NCBI GenBank assembly: GCA_910583745.1
Contig: CAJTZC010000028.1
Coordinates: forward strand, 1 to 16,295
Origin: an uncultured Bacilli bacterium
GTDB taxonomy: Bacteria > Bacillota_I > Bacilli_A > RF39 > UBA660
DNA length: 16,295 nucleotides
Direction: 5' to 3'
Below the pieces are notes generated by a model. It saw only the letters and a list, made by a program, of their open reading frames with translations. It ran no database searches and had not been told where the DNA came from. This document shows positions 8,178-15,240 of the stretch, one piece after another. The translations under genes and the position numbers were made by a program. Every line of letters starts with the position of its first letter. Position 1 is the stretch's first letter.

Positions 8178-9146
8178 ATGACAGATAGAATTTTTTTGAC
8201 TGAAAAAGAAATCGCTTCTTTATCAGTCGAAGACAGAATAAAATATTATTCGAAGTTGAGGGATTACTGTTCGAAATACCAAAACTCGAACGGTGGAAAC
8301 TTTTTAAAAAGAGTAGTAGAAGATACATATTATAAAACGAGGAATTTTTTTTATGACTTTGAGGGACTTGAAAACATATCAGAAGGGCCTGCTTTATTTG
8401 TAGCAAACCATACGAATCCACGAGATTTTTTAACTATAAACGAAGCTTTTAGAGAAATGGGAATAAAGATATCCACTTTGATGAGTAAAGACAACTTGGG
8501 ATTCTTGGGTCAGAAAATATGTTCAACTTATGGTTCCATTTTGGCCGATAGAACAGATTTAACCTCAGTAGATTTAGGTACAGCTGAATTATTAGGCGAT
8601 TTGCTCTCGGGTAAATCCGGATTGATGTTCGGCGAAGTGACGATGAATCTCCACCCTTATCGAATGATGCAAGATTTGCAGTTTGACCCTATTCAAATCG
8701 CCTTCGCCGCGGGTGTTCCGATTATCCCAGTCATCGTCGAGTATCTGGAAGTACCTGAGTTGGTCGAGACAGAGCGTGAGCTTTATAATCAGTGTATCAT
8801 CAAGTTTGGGAAACCTTTGCAGTTTAGCAAAGAGGAGCAACCAGATTCTCTAAAAGAAACATTGGGTCATTCGATGGCTCTCCATAGAGGAACGATTTTA
8901 GCAGAGAAAGGCATTATTCGATTTTCTATTGATGACGTGAGCCCTATGCTATACCTGAATCATACTCTCTTAAAAAAGAGAGGTGTTCTCGGATTTAGTT
9001 ATGACTCTCTGTATGAAGCGGGGTTACAATACAGGCTTTATAGAAGGCAAATTGTGAACGAGTATAAGATAAGCTGTATTGGAACATTAGTGCCAGGTGT
9101 TACGAAGCCTTCCGATGAGAAAAAGTTTATAAATAGACCTATATAG
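8178..9146 (+). CDS. PlsC-like (LPLAT family) acyltransferase, variant block III, copy 1
   Basis: A 322-residue protein with acyltransferase blocks in the order of the PlsC/LPLAT family: block I NHTNPRD (H78-x4-D83, the catalytic pair), block II GSILADR, block III FGEVTMNLHP (E153 kept) and block IV VPIIPVIVEY. Canonical block III is FPEGTRS; here the Pro, the second Gly and the Arg are all changed. The acceptor may therefore not be ordinary lysophosphatidic acid. Proteins of this fold transfer acyl chains to glycerophosphate or other hydroxyl acceptors at the membrane. I see no clear signal peptide or long transmembrane helix. There is a helical ~65-residue N-terminal extension and a ~90-residue C-terminal extension ending near LVPGVTKPSDEKKF. 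It starts at ATG with Shine-Dalgarno AAAGAGG 10 nt upstream. It has its own promoter and terminator, and a paralogue follows. Family certain; substrate unknown. Confidence 0.85.
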   Translation: MTDRIFLTEKEIASLSVEDRIKYYSKLRDYCSKYQNSNGGNFLKRVVEDTYYKTRNFFYDFEGLENISEGPALFVANHTNPRDFLTINEAFREMGIKISTLMSKDNLGFLGQKICSTYGSILADRTDLTSVDLGTAELLGDLLSGKSGLMFGEVTMNLHPYRMMQDLQFDPIQIAFAAGVPIIPVIVEYLEVPELVETERELYNQCIIKFGKPLQFSKEEQPDSLKETLGHSMALHRGTILAEKGIIRFSIDDVSPMLYLNHTLLKKRGVLGFSYDSLYEAGLQYRLYRRQIVNEYKISCIGTLVPGVTKPSDEKKFINRPI

Positions 9147-9156
9147 AATTCAGTTG

Positions 9157-9190
9157 AAGCCCATTCTATCGCTTGGGCTTTTTTCTTTTT
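9157..9190 (+). terminator. Intrinsic terminator after acyltransferase copy 1
   Basis: AAGCCCA (9157-9163) pairs perfectly with TGGGCTT (9174-9180) around a 10-nt loop, followed by T-runs to 9190. The hairpin begins 11 nt after the stop codon. Confidence 0.85.
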
Positions 9191-9202
9191 GACTGAAGGA
9201 AC

Positions 9203-9231
9203 TTGCATTGTAAGGTTCTATTTGGTAAAAT
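9203..9231 (+). promoter_or_regulatory. Extended -10 promoter for the second acyltransferase
   Basis: TTGCAT (9203-9208), 17-nt spacer, TAAAAT (9226-9231) preceded by TGG. It lies just after the previous terminator. The leader would be about 25 nt and contains the Shine-Dalgarno GGGAGAG (9248-9254). Confidence 0.65.
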
Positions 9232-9262
9232 AGCATTACTTAAGAACGGGAGAGATTTTTAA

Positions 9263-10231
9263 ATGGAATGGAAATCTATGAAAGAGTTAGAATGTCTCGG
9301 CACCGAAGAGAAATTGAGATACTTCTCTGAATTGAGAGAGTATTGTTCAGGTTTAAGAAATAAAAATGTCGAAAAGACGAATTTTAAACGAGAAGCTTTA
9401 ATGGGATTGTATCAAAAGATAGTACCAGGCTACGATTACGTCATCGAGGGTAAGGAGAATATTCCTAAAGACGGAAATGCATTGTTCGTATGTAACCACT
9501 CGAATTCACACGATTTTTTTGCCGCACAAGAGGTAATGAGAAGATTAGGGCTGCGCGTTTCTGTTTTAGCAGGGTCAGATTGTCTAAATTTACCAAATCA
9601 AGCGATATTTAATGCTTGCGATGGAGTGTTAATAGATAGAAGAGATTCTAACTCGACACAAGCTGGAATTATGAATTTTTCAGGAAACATCATCAACGGT
9701 TTCCCAGGGTGGATTTTTGGTGAAAGTACGTGGAACTTACACCCTTTAAAGGCTATGCAACCAATCAAAATCGGGGCGACTCTCGTGGGAGCGATAACAG
9801 ATATCTTTCTCGTACCTGTCACATTTGAATATGTCGAAGTACCATACTTATGTACAAGTGAGAAAGAACTCTATACTAAATGTATTGTCCGGTTTGGAAA
9901 ACCGATTAAAATCAATAGAGAACAGAGCCTAAAGTTGCAATCGGACGAGTTATTATCTTTGCTAACTGCAAACCGAAAGGGAGTATGGAGCGACATCGGC
10001 ATAAAGAGAGATTCTTTGAGAGATATAGATCCAACACTTTACTTGAATCATACTTATATAAAGAAATTTTTGAGTTTTGGATTTCAATACGATTCTCAAT
10101 ACGAATCTCAATTCATTTATAAACCTAAAGGTATGCCATTTGAAAATGAATACCGCTTGGATGAAAATGGAATATTTGTACCAGGAGTTACTACAAAAGA
10201 AGAAGGGAGAGCGTACGTCAAAAAAATGTAG
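9263..10231 (+). CDS. PlsC-like (LPLAT family) acyltransferase, variant block III, copy 2
   Basis: Paralogue of the preceding gene, also 322 residues and alignable end to end. Shared landmarks include the N-terminal LREYCS-like segment, the block I motif NHSNSHD (H79-x4-D84), block II GVLIDRR, block III FGESTWNLHP (E154), block IV VPVTFEYVEVP, RFGKP, DPTLYLNHT and the C-terminal VPGVT. The two copies share the unusual GE-x-T-x-NLHP form of block III in place of FPEGTRS. They also differ at many positions, so this is an old duplication. The role is presumably acyl transfer to a lipid or envelope precursor; the acceptor is not predictable from sequence. It starts at ATG 8 nt after GGGAGAG. Its last codons form the left arm of its terminator. 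Separate promoters suggest the copies are regulated independently. Confidence 0.85.
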   Translation: MEWKSMKELECLGTEEKLRYFSELREYCSGLRNKNVEKTNFKREALMGLYQKIVPGYDYVIEGKENIPKDGNALFVCNHSNSHDFFAAQEVMRRLGLRVSVLAGSDCLNLPNQAIFNACDGVLIDRRDSNSTQAGIMNFSGNIINGFPGWIFGESTWNLHPLKAMQPIKIGATLVGAITDIFLVPVTFEYVEVPYLCTSEKELYTKCIVRFGKPIKINREQSLKLQSDELLSLLTANRKGVWSDIGIKRDSLRDIDPTLYLNHTYIKKFLSFGFQYDSQYESQFIYKPKGMPFENEYRLDENGIFVPGVTTKEEGRAYVKKM

Positions 10232-10250
10232 AGACGATGCTCTTTTTTTT
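10208..10250 (+). terminator. Intrinsic terminator overlapping the stop of acyltransferase copy 2
   Basis: AGAGC (10208-10212) pairs with GCTCT (10239-10243). CGTC (10216-10219) pairs with GACG (10233-10236) across an asymmetric internal loop. An eight-T run follows (10243-10250). The stop codon lies in the hairpin loop. The T-run occupies the -35 position of the next promoter. Confidence 0.65.
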
Positions 10251-10262
10251 CTTGCTAAAAAA

Positions 10263-10271
10263 TGTTATAAT
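10263..10271 (+). promoter_or_regulatory. Extended -10 promoter for the hybrid histidine kinase
   Basis: TGTTATAAT is a perfect extended -10 (TGn plus TATAAT, 10266-10271). There is no good -35, because the region 17 nt upstream is the T-run of the preceding terminator. Start near 10278 gives a very short leader of about 18 nt, with Shine-Dalgarno AAGGTGG (10285-10291). Confidence 0.65.
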
Positions 10272-10295
10272 GAAAAAGTAAGCTAAGGTGGTACT

Positions 10296-12116
10296 ATGAG
10301 CAATCTATATTTTTTAATAAGCGGTCTTTTCTGTATCGTTCTAAATTTAGTGTTATTCTTTTCGAAAGAGAGAGTCGATACGAAAGAGACAAAAATTTAT
10401 GGTTATATGTTAATCAGCAGTTTTTTAGACGTATTGTTGGTCATCGCTGAGATAAGTATATGTTATCATAATTTTAGTGAAGATACCTTTTTGTTACTGA
10501 CTATTTTAAATAAAATAGATTTGATACACTACATCGTTTGGCCGTCTCTTCTTTTCTTGTATGTATATTATATTACGTATAAAGAGAACATAAAAGGCTA
10601 TCTTTCAATTAAAAATAAGGTCATACTGACAGGAATTTTAAGTGCGTTTATCGAGATTTTTTTACCGATAAAGCTCATAAGTCAAGATGGAGTGATGGGT
10701 ATCACAGGTTATGCACCGTCTTTCGTCTATATCGTGGCTCTTCTATATATCTTAGGTATTATGGCGATTCTTCTTAAAAATCTTAAGAAGATATTCTCGA
10801 GAAAGTATGCACCTCTTTTAGTTTTATGCGTTTTGATAGTTGTCGCGGCTATTGTGAGAGCAGTGAACCCGACTTTAATTATCATTCCAAGTGCTCTCGT
10901 GTATATCGATTTGATTATGTTCCATACCATCGAGAACCCCGACGTCAAACTGATCGAGGAATTGAATCTGGCAAGGGAGAGAGCCGACAGAGCGAACCGT
11001 GCTAAGACGGAATTTCTGTCTAACATGTCACACGAGATAAGGACACCTCTCAATGCCATCGTCGGTTTTTCGAACAGTCTCTTGGACGATGTCGAGAATG
11101 AGAAGGCTAGGGATGATGCAAAATATATCATCAATGCTTCAGAAAATTTGTTAGAAATAGTAAACGGCATTTTGGATATCTCGAAGATAGAGGCCAATAA
11201 AATCGAGATTGTGAATAAAAACTATAATATGGAAGAGGTCCTCGACAATCTCGTCGCTCTTTCTAAGGCCCGATTGGGCGATAAACCGATTGAGTTTCGG
11301 ACCAACTTTTCGGAAGACATGCCTAAATACATGTATGGAGATTCTTCTCGGATAAAGCAGATATGTGTCAATCTTCTCACGAATTCGATTAAATACACGA
11401 AAGAAGGTTATATCGAGTTTAAAATCGATTCTGTAATAAAGGGCGATGTATGTAGATTGATTCTCTCCGTGGAAGATACCGGAATTGGAATAAAGGAAGA
11501 GGATATCGATAAGTTGTTCGAAAAGTTTGGCAGACTGGATTTGGAGAAGAACATTTCGATAGAAGGCTCCGGGTTGGGTCTTGCGATTACAAAGAAATTA
11601 GTTGAGATGATGGGAGGAAAAATCGTCGTGCAAAGTGAATATGGAAAAGGTTCAAAATTTACAGTGGCATTGGACCAAAGCATAGTCGATGCGCCAGAAA
11701 TAAAAGAGGAGTTCGATATCTCGACGATTGTCAAACACGAGTATCCAGGAAAAAAACTGCTCGTCGTCGACGACAACAAGCTGAATTTAAAAGTGGCCGA
11801 GAAAGTGCTGGAGCCTTTTCAAGTCATCGTCGAGACGGCGAACGGTGGAGATGAGGGAATAGAGAAGATAAAGAATGCCGAGTACGATTTGATTTTACTC
11901 GACGACATGATGCCAGGAAAGACTGGTGTAGAGACATTAAAAGAATTGAAAAGCACGATGGAAACCTTTAAAACTCCGACGATTGCTTTGACGGCCAATG
12001 CGATAAGTGGAATGCGAGAGAAATACTTGGTAGACGGGTTCGACGACTATTTAGCGAAGCCTATCGAAAAAGATGAATTGAAGCGTATTTTGGGCAAATA
12101 TCTCCAAGACAGATAA
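10296..12116 (+). CDS. 7-TM hybrid sensor histidine kinase (HisKA-HATPase-REC)
   Basis: A 606-residue membrane sensor. Residues ~1-220 hold about seven hydrophobic segments with short loops and no large extracellular domain, suggesting a ligand sensed in or near the membrane. The HisKA H-box FLSNMSHEIRTPLNAIVGF has phospho-acceptor H246. The HATPase_c domain has the N-box around N363 (NLLTNSIKYT), the G1 box DTGIGI and the G2 box GSGLGLAITKKLVEMMGG. From ~484 to the end is a receiver domain: VVDDN acidic pocket, phospho-acceptor D536 in LLDDMMPG, and the conserved Lys in LAKPIEK. All key residues are present, so it should be an active kinase. With its own receiver but no Hpt domain it needs a separate phosphotransferase; the Hpt-REC gene 750 bp downstream is the obvious partner. 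The receiver ends the protein, without a DNA-binding domain. Ligand unknown. Confidence 0.92.
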   Translation: MSNLYFLISGLFCIVLNLVLFFSKERVDTKETKIYGYMLISSFLDVLLVIAEISICYHNFSEDTFLLLTILNKIDLIHYIVWPSLLFLYVYYITYKENIKGYLSIKNKVILTGILSAFIEIFLPIKLISQDGVMGITGYAPSFVYIVALLYILGIMAILLKNLKKIFSRKYAPLLVLCVLIVVAAIVRAVNPTLIIIPSALVYIDLIMFHTIENPDVKLIEELNLARERADRANRAKTEFLSNMSHEIRTPLNAIVGFSNSLLDDVENEKARDDAKYIINASENLLEIVNGILDISKIEANKIEIVNKNYNMEEVLDNLVALSKARLGDKPIEFRTNFSEDMPKYMYGDSSRIKQICVNLLTNSIKYTKEGYIEFKIDSVIKGDVCRLILSVEDTGIGIKEEDIDKLFEKFGRLDLEKNISIEGSGLGLAITKKLVEMMGGKIVVQSEYGKGSKFTVALDQSIVDAPEIKEEFDISTIVKHEYPGKKLLVVDDNKLNLKVAEKVLEPFQVIVETANGGDEGIEKIKNAEYDLILLDDMMPGKTGVETLKELKSTMETFKTPTIALTANAISGMREKYLVDGFDDYLAKPIEKDELKRILGKYLQDR

Positions 12117-12149
12117 AAAGGATTTTAAATTTTCTAAAACGACCCTTTT
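12116..12149 (+). terminator. Weak terminator-like hairpin after the kinase gene
   Basis: AAAAGG (12116-12121) pairs with CCTTTT (12144-12149), with an inner TTTT/AAAA pairing. Only two G-C pairs are present and there is no T-run beyond the right arm, so efficiency is doubtful. It starts at the last base of the stop codon. Confidence 0.35.
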
Positions 12150-12242
12150 ATTAGAACAAATAAAATACTAAATAATCAACGAGCTCTAAAAGTCTATATT
12201 ATGCTATACAATATGTGCAACCTTTATATTACTTATCCAAAA

Positions 12243-12261
12243 TTCCAGACGTTGTCTGGAA
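12243..12261. repeat. Perfect 8-bp-arm palindrome
   Basis: TTCCAGAC and GTCTGGAA flank a GTT spacer, forming a 19-bp dyad. No T-run follows, so it is not a terminator. Operator or chance; its role is unknown. Confidence 0.4.
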
Positions 12262-12264
12262 AAT

Positions 12265-12324
12265 ATTCCAAATAAAGAACAATTAATAAATGAAGTAGAA
12301 AAAGTATTGAAAGAAAATTCATAA
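12265..12324 (+). pseudogene. Possible C-terminal gene remnant (receiver-like end helix)
   Basis: The frame reads IPNKEQLINEVEKVLKENS then TAA, an amphipathic helix followed by a stop. This resembles the last helix of response-regulator receiver domains, which often read KPF-x-x-x-x-L-x-x-x-V-x-x-x-L. The codons upstream in the same frame do not look like a receiver. The stretch is short, so chance is possible. Confidence 0.2.
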
Positions 12325-12455
12325 TGCTTGACATCAATAATGGTATCCTTACTCATTTTTTTGGTGATATTTAACAAACTACACGGCAGAGTTAGAGTAC
12401 TCTATTAATGCCCTAATTATTTAATATCCAGAGTTAAGAATCAAATGAAAAGACT

Positions 12456-12741
12456 TTAAGCTTTTGGCTTTTGGTCTTCTTTTGGTTTAAATTCTAAAAC
12501 TTTTAAGACTTCCGTCTCAATATGTAGATGTTTTTCTCATCTCTCTGCAGTCTTTTTGTATGTTCGAATTTGCTCATCTCTAATAGAGTTGAGTTCTTTT
12601 TTTTCTCTTTTAAAAGCTTCAAGGGAATCATACCATTTTAAATCGTGTACTCGTTGGACTCTGCCAAAGTCTTCTTCGAAAAAGGGTATCGCATCGAATG
12701 GTTCTATCTAAATTCAGTATAGCGTATTGTTCATCTTTCAT
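12456..12741 (-). pseudogene. Broken gene on the minus strand, unknown family
   Basis: Reading the complement, a product starts MKDEQYAILNLD at 12741. The frame must then shift (around 12690-12705) to continue as EPFDAIPFFEEDFGRVQRVH and the charged, helical segment WYDSLEAFKREKKELNSIRD. A TGA stop interrupts it at 12537-12539, after which EKHLHIETEVLKVLEF and a Lys/Pro-rich end run to TAA at 12456-12458. The composition looks like real protein, but a frameshift and a nonsense codon are both needed. UGA-as-Trp is not a way out, since the intact genes use TGG. I do not recognise the family. Confidence 0.45.
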
Positions 12742-12805
12742 TTTTCCATAAAAATATGCAGAATTATTTTAATTTGTCTAGAGGGTAAAGAAAAGCCTTT
12801 TGCTA

Positions 12806-12834
12806 TTGAGAAAACTGTCGATTGGTGTTATACT
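12806..12834 (+). promoter_or_regulatory. Extended -10 promoter for the Hpt-REC gene
   Basis: TTGAGA (12806-12811), 17-nt spacer, TATACT (12829-12834) preceded by TGT. Start near 12841 gives a leader of about 25 nt with Shine-Dalgarno GAGAGG (12853-12858). The gene can therefore be transcribed without the kinase gene. Confidence 0.7.
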
Positions 12835-12866
12835 TATTTTAGTAAAGTACAAGAGAGGTTATATAT

Positions 12867-13688
12867 ATGAAAGATGTCAACATACTGAAAAATAATGGAG
12901 TCAATTTAGATAAGAGTTTGGAACTCTTCGGGGATATCGAAACTTACGATCAAATGTTAGAGGATTTTCTTCGAGAAGTCGATGGAAAACTTGCGAATGC
13001 AAAGAGATATAAAGAGACCAACGACATGGCCAATTATGCCATCATCGTGCATTCTCTTAAGAGCGATTGTCGCTATTTCGGGATGGAAGCTTTGGGAGAT
13101 TTGTTCTATGAACACGAACTCGCCGGAAAGCGTTCTGATACTTTCTTCGTTTCGGAAAATTTCGACCATTTGATGGAAGAAGCTCATCGCATGGTAAAAG
13201 TCGTCAAGAAGTATATGGGCATCTTGGTCGAGCTCGAAGAACCAGTAGCTGTTGCTCCTAGTCCAGTGAGAATCAAAGCGACAGAGCCCGCTGTAAGTGA
13301 GGAGTGCATCTTGGTCGTCGACGATTCGAACATCGTCAGAAACTTTATTCAAAAGATATTTGACAACAAATACAAGGTGTTAGCTGTAAGCGATGGAGGG
13401 GAAGCCATCAGCATCATCGACAATACGCCGCACGACAGAATCAAATGCATGTTTTTGGATTTGAATATGCCTGGCGTCGACGGTTTCCAAGTTTTGGAAC
13501 ACTTTAAAACTGCGAATCTTTTCAACGTCATTCCGGTTTCTATCATCACAGGTGCAGGGGATACGGAGACGATACAGAGAGCTTTCTCCTATAACATCGT
13601 CGATATGATACAGAAGCCATTCGACGAAAATAAGATTAAAGGTGTCGCCGAAAAGACCATCGCAAGAAAAGAAGTAAATAGTAAATAA
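12867..13688 (+). CDS. Hpt-REC phosphorelay protein
   Basis: A 273-residue soluble two-domain signalling protein. Residues ~1-115 form an Hpt four-helix bundle with phospho-accepting H62 in VHSLKSDCRYFG (the family pattern is HxLKG; here Ser replaces Gly). A ~30-residue Pro/Ala/Glu linker follows. The receiver domain from ~148 has ILVVDDSN at the acidic pocket, phospho-acceptor D198 in FLDLNMPG, the switch Thr in ITGAGD and the Lys in QKPF. It lacks any DNA-binding or enzymatic output domain. The natural reading is a relay: kinase H246 to kinase D536 to H62 here to D198 here or to another receiver. Output would be by protein contact, as with CheY or Spo0F. It starts at ATG 8 nt after GAGAGG. 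An intrinsic terminator follows 14 nt after the stop. Confidence 0.92.
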   Translation: MKDVNILKNNGVNLDKSLELFGDIETYDQMLEDFLREVDGKLANAKRYKETNDMANYAIIVHSLKSDCRYFGMEALGDLFYEHELAGKRSDTFFVSENFDHLMEEAHRMVKVVKKYMGILVELEEPVAVAPSPVRIKATEPAVSEECILVVDDSNIVRNFIQKIFDNKYKVLAVSDGGEAISIIDNTPHDRIKCMFLDLNMPGVDGFQVLEHFKTANLFNVIPVSIITGAGDTETIQRAFSYNIVDMIQKPFDENKIKGVAEKTIARKEVNSK

Positions 13689-13701
13689 ATGAAAAATAAG
13701 A

Positions 13702-13731
13702 AAAGGAAATCTCCACTGAAAGATTTCTTTT
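13702..13731 (+). terminator. Intrinsic terminator after the Hpt-REC gene
   Basis: An 11-pair stem joins 13702-13712 (ending GGAAATCT) to 13721-13731 (starting AGATTTC), with one G-U pair and an 8-nt loop CCACTGAA. The A-rich left and T-rich right ends make it potentially bidirectional. It lies inside any upward extension of the deacetylase frame, arguing for the later start at 13815. Confidence 0.7.
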
Positions 13732-13781
13732 CATTTGATGTAAAGTTGCCTCGAAAATCGGTTCAAAATCATATTTTGAGG

Positions 13782-13787
13782 TATAAT
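13782..13787 (+). promoter_or_regulatory. Possible -10 element for the deacetylase gene
   Basis: A perfect TATAAT, 28 nt before ATG 13815. No good -35 is seen 16-18 nt upstream and there is no TGn extension, so this is a -10 match only. Its place between the Hpt-REC terminator and the chosen start supports it. Confidence 0.45.
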
Positions 13788-13814
13788 AATAATAAAGAAT
13801 GGCAGTGGTGCAGT

Positions 13815-15185
13815 ATGAAAAAAAAATTGAAGCTAAGTAAAAGAGGAAAGAATTTTATAGTGAGTTCGATTTTGGTCCTCTTTTTTGGCGTCCTGTTTTT
13901 TCAATTTGGGAAAATTGACCCCGGTGAAAGCATTATAAAAAAAGATAATTATTACATAAAAATCGATTACCCGGAGATAGAGAACAAAAAAAGCAATCGA
14001 AAGGTCGCGAATTCTATAAAAAACTACATCGACGAGAAAAAAGAGGAGTTCATAGAATTGGTGAAAGATTTGGATACAGACGACAGAATCTACGACTTCT
14101 TAGTCACCAATTCGGTGAGTGAATACGAAGGGATTGTCCTCGTCCACTTGGAGGTTTATGCCTATACAGGTGGCGCGCATTATATTAGAGATGATCAATC
14201 TTATTATTTCGATAAAAATACGGGTAAGGAACTCAGTTTAAACGATTTTCTGGAGTCGAGTGAGTCTTTGGATAGGTTGGCCGAGAGAGCCTACCATCAT
14301 ATCTTGGAGTATGGTATAGAAAGAGAAATGAACTTTGTCGAGGAAACCGTCCGAGAAGGTACTGTAGGAAGTTTGGAAAATTATCTTCATTTTACGTTTA
14401 AAAACGACGGCATAGAATTTCTGTTCCCTCCTTACCAGGTCTCTTGTTGGGCGGACGGAGAAATAAAGATAACAATCCCGTATAAAGAACTCGAAGGTAT
14501 TATAAAGAAAGAATATCTGAAAGAGAGTGAGGAGCCTCCTATAAATCCTGTCGAAAAGAACACTCGAAAGCTCGAGGATATGAAGGATAAAAAGTTGATT
14601 GCCTTTACTTTCGATGACGGGCCTCTCGATAAGACGACGAATCGACTTTTGGACAATTTGGATACGTACAATGCGAGAGTGACGTTTTTCATTCTCGGCA
14701 GTCGAGTCAACCGATACAGTTCGACTCTCATAAGAGCTTATGAACAGGGTAACCAAATAGGCAGTCATACGTACAGCCACCTCAATCTTTACAAGTTGAA
14801 CGATGGAGACATTTTGAAGGAAATCGTCAACACGAATAACGAAGTGAAAAACATCATCGGCGAAGCTCCTGTGCTGTTGAGACCACCATATGGAAATACC
14901 AATTCTAAAATTAAAGCTCTTGGCGACATGTATACCATTCTTTGGGATATCGACCCAGAAGATTGGAAGTATAAAGACAAGGATAAAATCGCAGAGAACA
15001 TCGTAAAAAATGCTCACGATGGGGCTATCGTACTTCTACACGACATCTATGAGACTTCCATAGACGGAGCACTTTTGGCAATGGAGAAGTTGCAGGAGGA
15101 AGGATACGCATTCGTCACCATCGAGGAGATGTTTCAGCTCAAAAATATCGAGCCCGATAAAACGAAATCTTATTTCAAATTTTAG
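13815..15185 (+). CDS. Membrane-anchored PdaC-like polysaccharide deacetylase (CE4)
   Basis: A 456-residue product with a basic N-terminus, one transmembrane anchor (~14-32), an extracytoplasmic DUF4163/DUF3298 (RsiV-like) region (~40-240) with YAYTGGAHY, and a C-terminal CE4/NodB deacetylase domain (~258-445). All five catalytic motifs are present: TFDDGP (D267, D268), SHTYSH (H318, H322 metal ligands), RPPYG (356-360), DPEDW (380-384) and LLHD (H409, D410). This layout matches Bacillus PdaC, a peptidoglycan N-acetylmuramic acid deacetylase; RsiV, with a related domain, binds lysozyme. The likely role is wall or polysaccharide deacetylation at the cell surface, perhaps giving lysozyme resistance. 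The frame is open back to ATG 13689, but that stretch has no Shine-Dalgarno and contains the upstream terminator and a -10. ATG 13815 is followed directly by a typical signal-anchor and preceded by GTGGTG. Sugar specificity is not predictable. Confidence 0.9.
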   Translation: MKKKLKLSKRGKNFIVSSILVLFFGVLFFQFGKIDPGESIIKKDNYYIKIDYPEIENKKSNRKVANSIKNYIDEKKEEFIELVKDLDTDDRIYDFLVTNSVSEYEGIVLVHLEVYAYTGGAHYIRDDQSYYFDKNTGKELSLNDFLESSESLDRLAERAYHHILEYGIEREMNFVEETVREGTVGSLENYLHFTFKNDGIEFLFPPYQVSCWADGEIKITIPYKELEGIIKKEYLKESEEPPINPVEKNTRKLEDMKDKKLIAFTFDDGPLDKTTNRLLDNLDTYNARVTFFILGSRVNRYSSTLIRAYEQGNQIGSHTYSHLNLYKLNDGDILKEIVNTNNEVKNIIGEAPVLLRPPYGNTNSKIKALGDMYTILWDIDPEDWKYKDKDKIAENIVKNAHDGAIVLLHDIYETSIDGALLAMEKLQEEGYAFVTIEEMFQLKNIEPDKTKSYFKF

Positions 15186-15240
15186 TTATGATTTGCATTT
15201 CTAGCACATATATTTAACTGTTAGAAAGGAAGTTTTATTA

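Larger units (their letters stand above)
12117..12866. other. 750-bp spacer without intact genes, containing remnants
   Basis: No intact gene is visible on either strand between the kinase and the Hpt-REC gene. The spacer holds a weak terminator, a 19-bp palindrome, a short + strand C-terminal-like remnant, a broken minus-strand gene and the promoter of the next gene. Base composition is more AT-rich and the context lacks the GTC/GAC/ATC codon style of the flanking genes. This fits a decayed insertion. No transposase or terminal repeats were recognised. Confidence 0.6.

Noticed and set aside
6233..8179. Long minus-strand open frames opposite rpoC (e.g. 6233-7033, 6846-7487, 7493-8179)
   Set aside because: They are antisense shadows of a fully conserved rpoC, arising from its codon bias. 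They overlap one another and show no recognisable domain.
10077..10286. Small + strand frame overlapping the end of acyltransferase copy 2
   Set aside because: It overlaps the conserved C-terminus, the terminator and the kinase promoter in another frame.
12456..12741. UGA read as Trp to rescue the minus-strand gene
   Set aside because: The intact genes use TGG for Trp and end at standard stops. The minus-strand gene would also still need a frameshift.
14238..15017. A 259-residue minus-strand frame opposite the deacetylase
   Set aside because: The + strand encodes complete CE4 motifs; the antisense product has no recognisable features.
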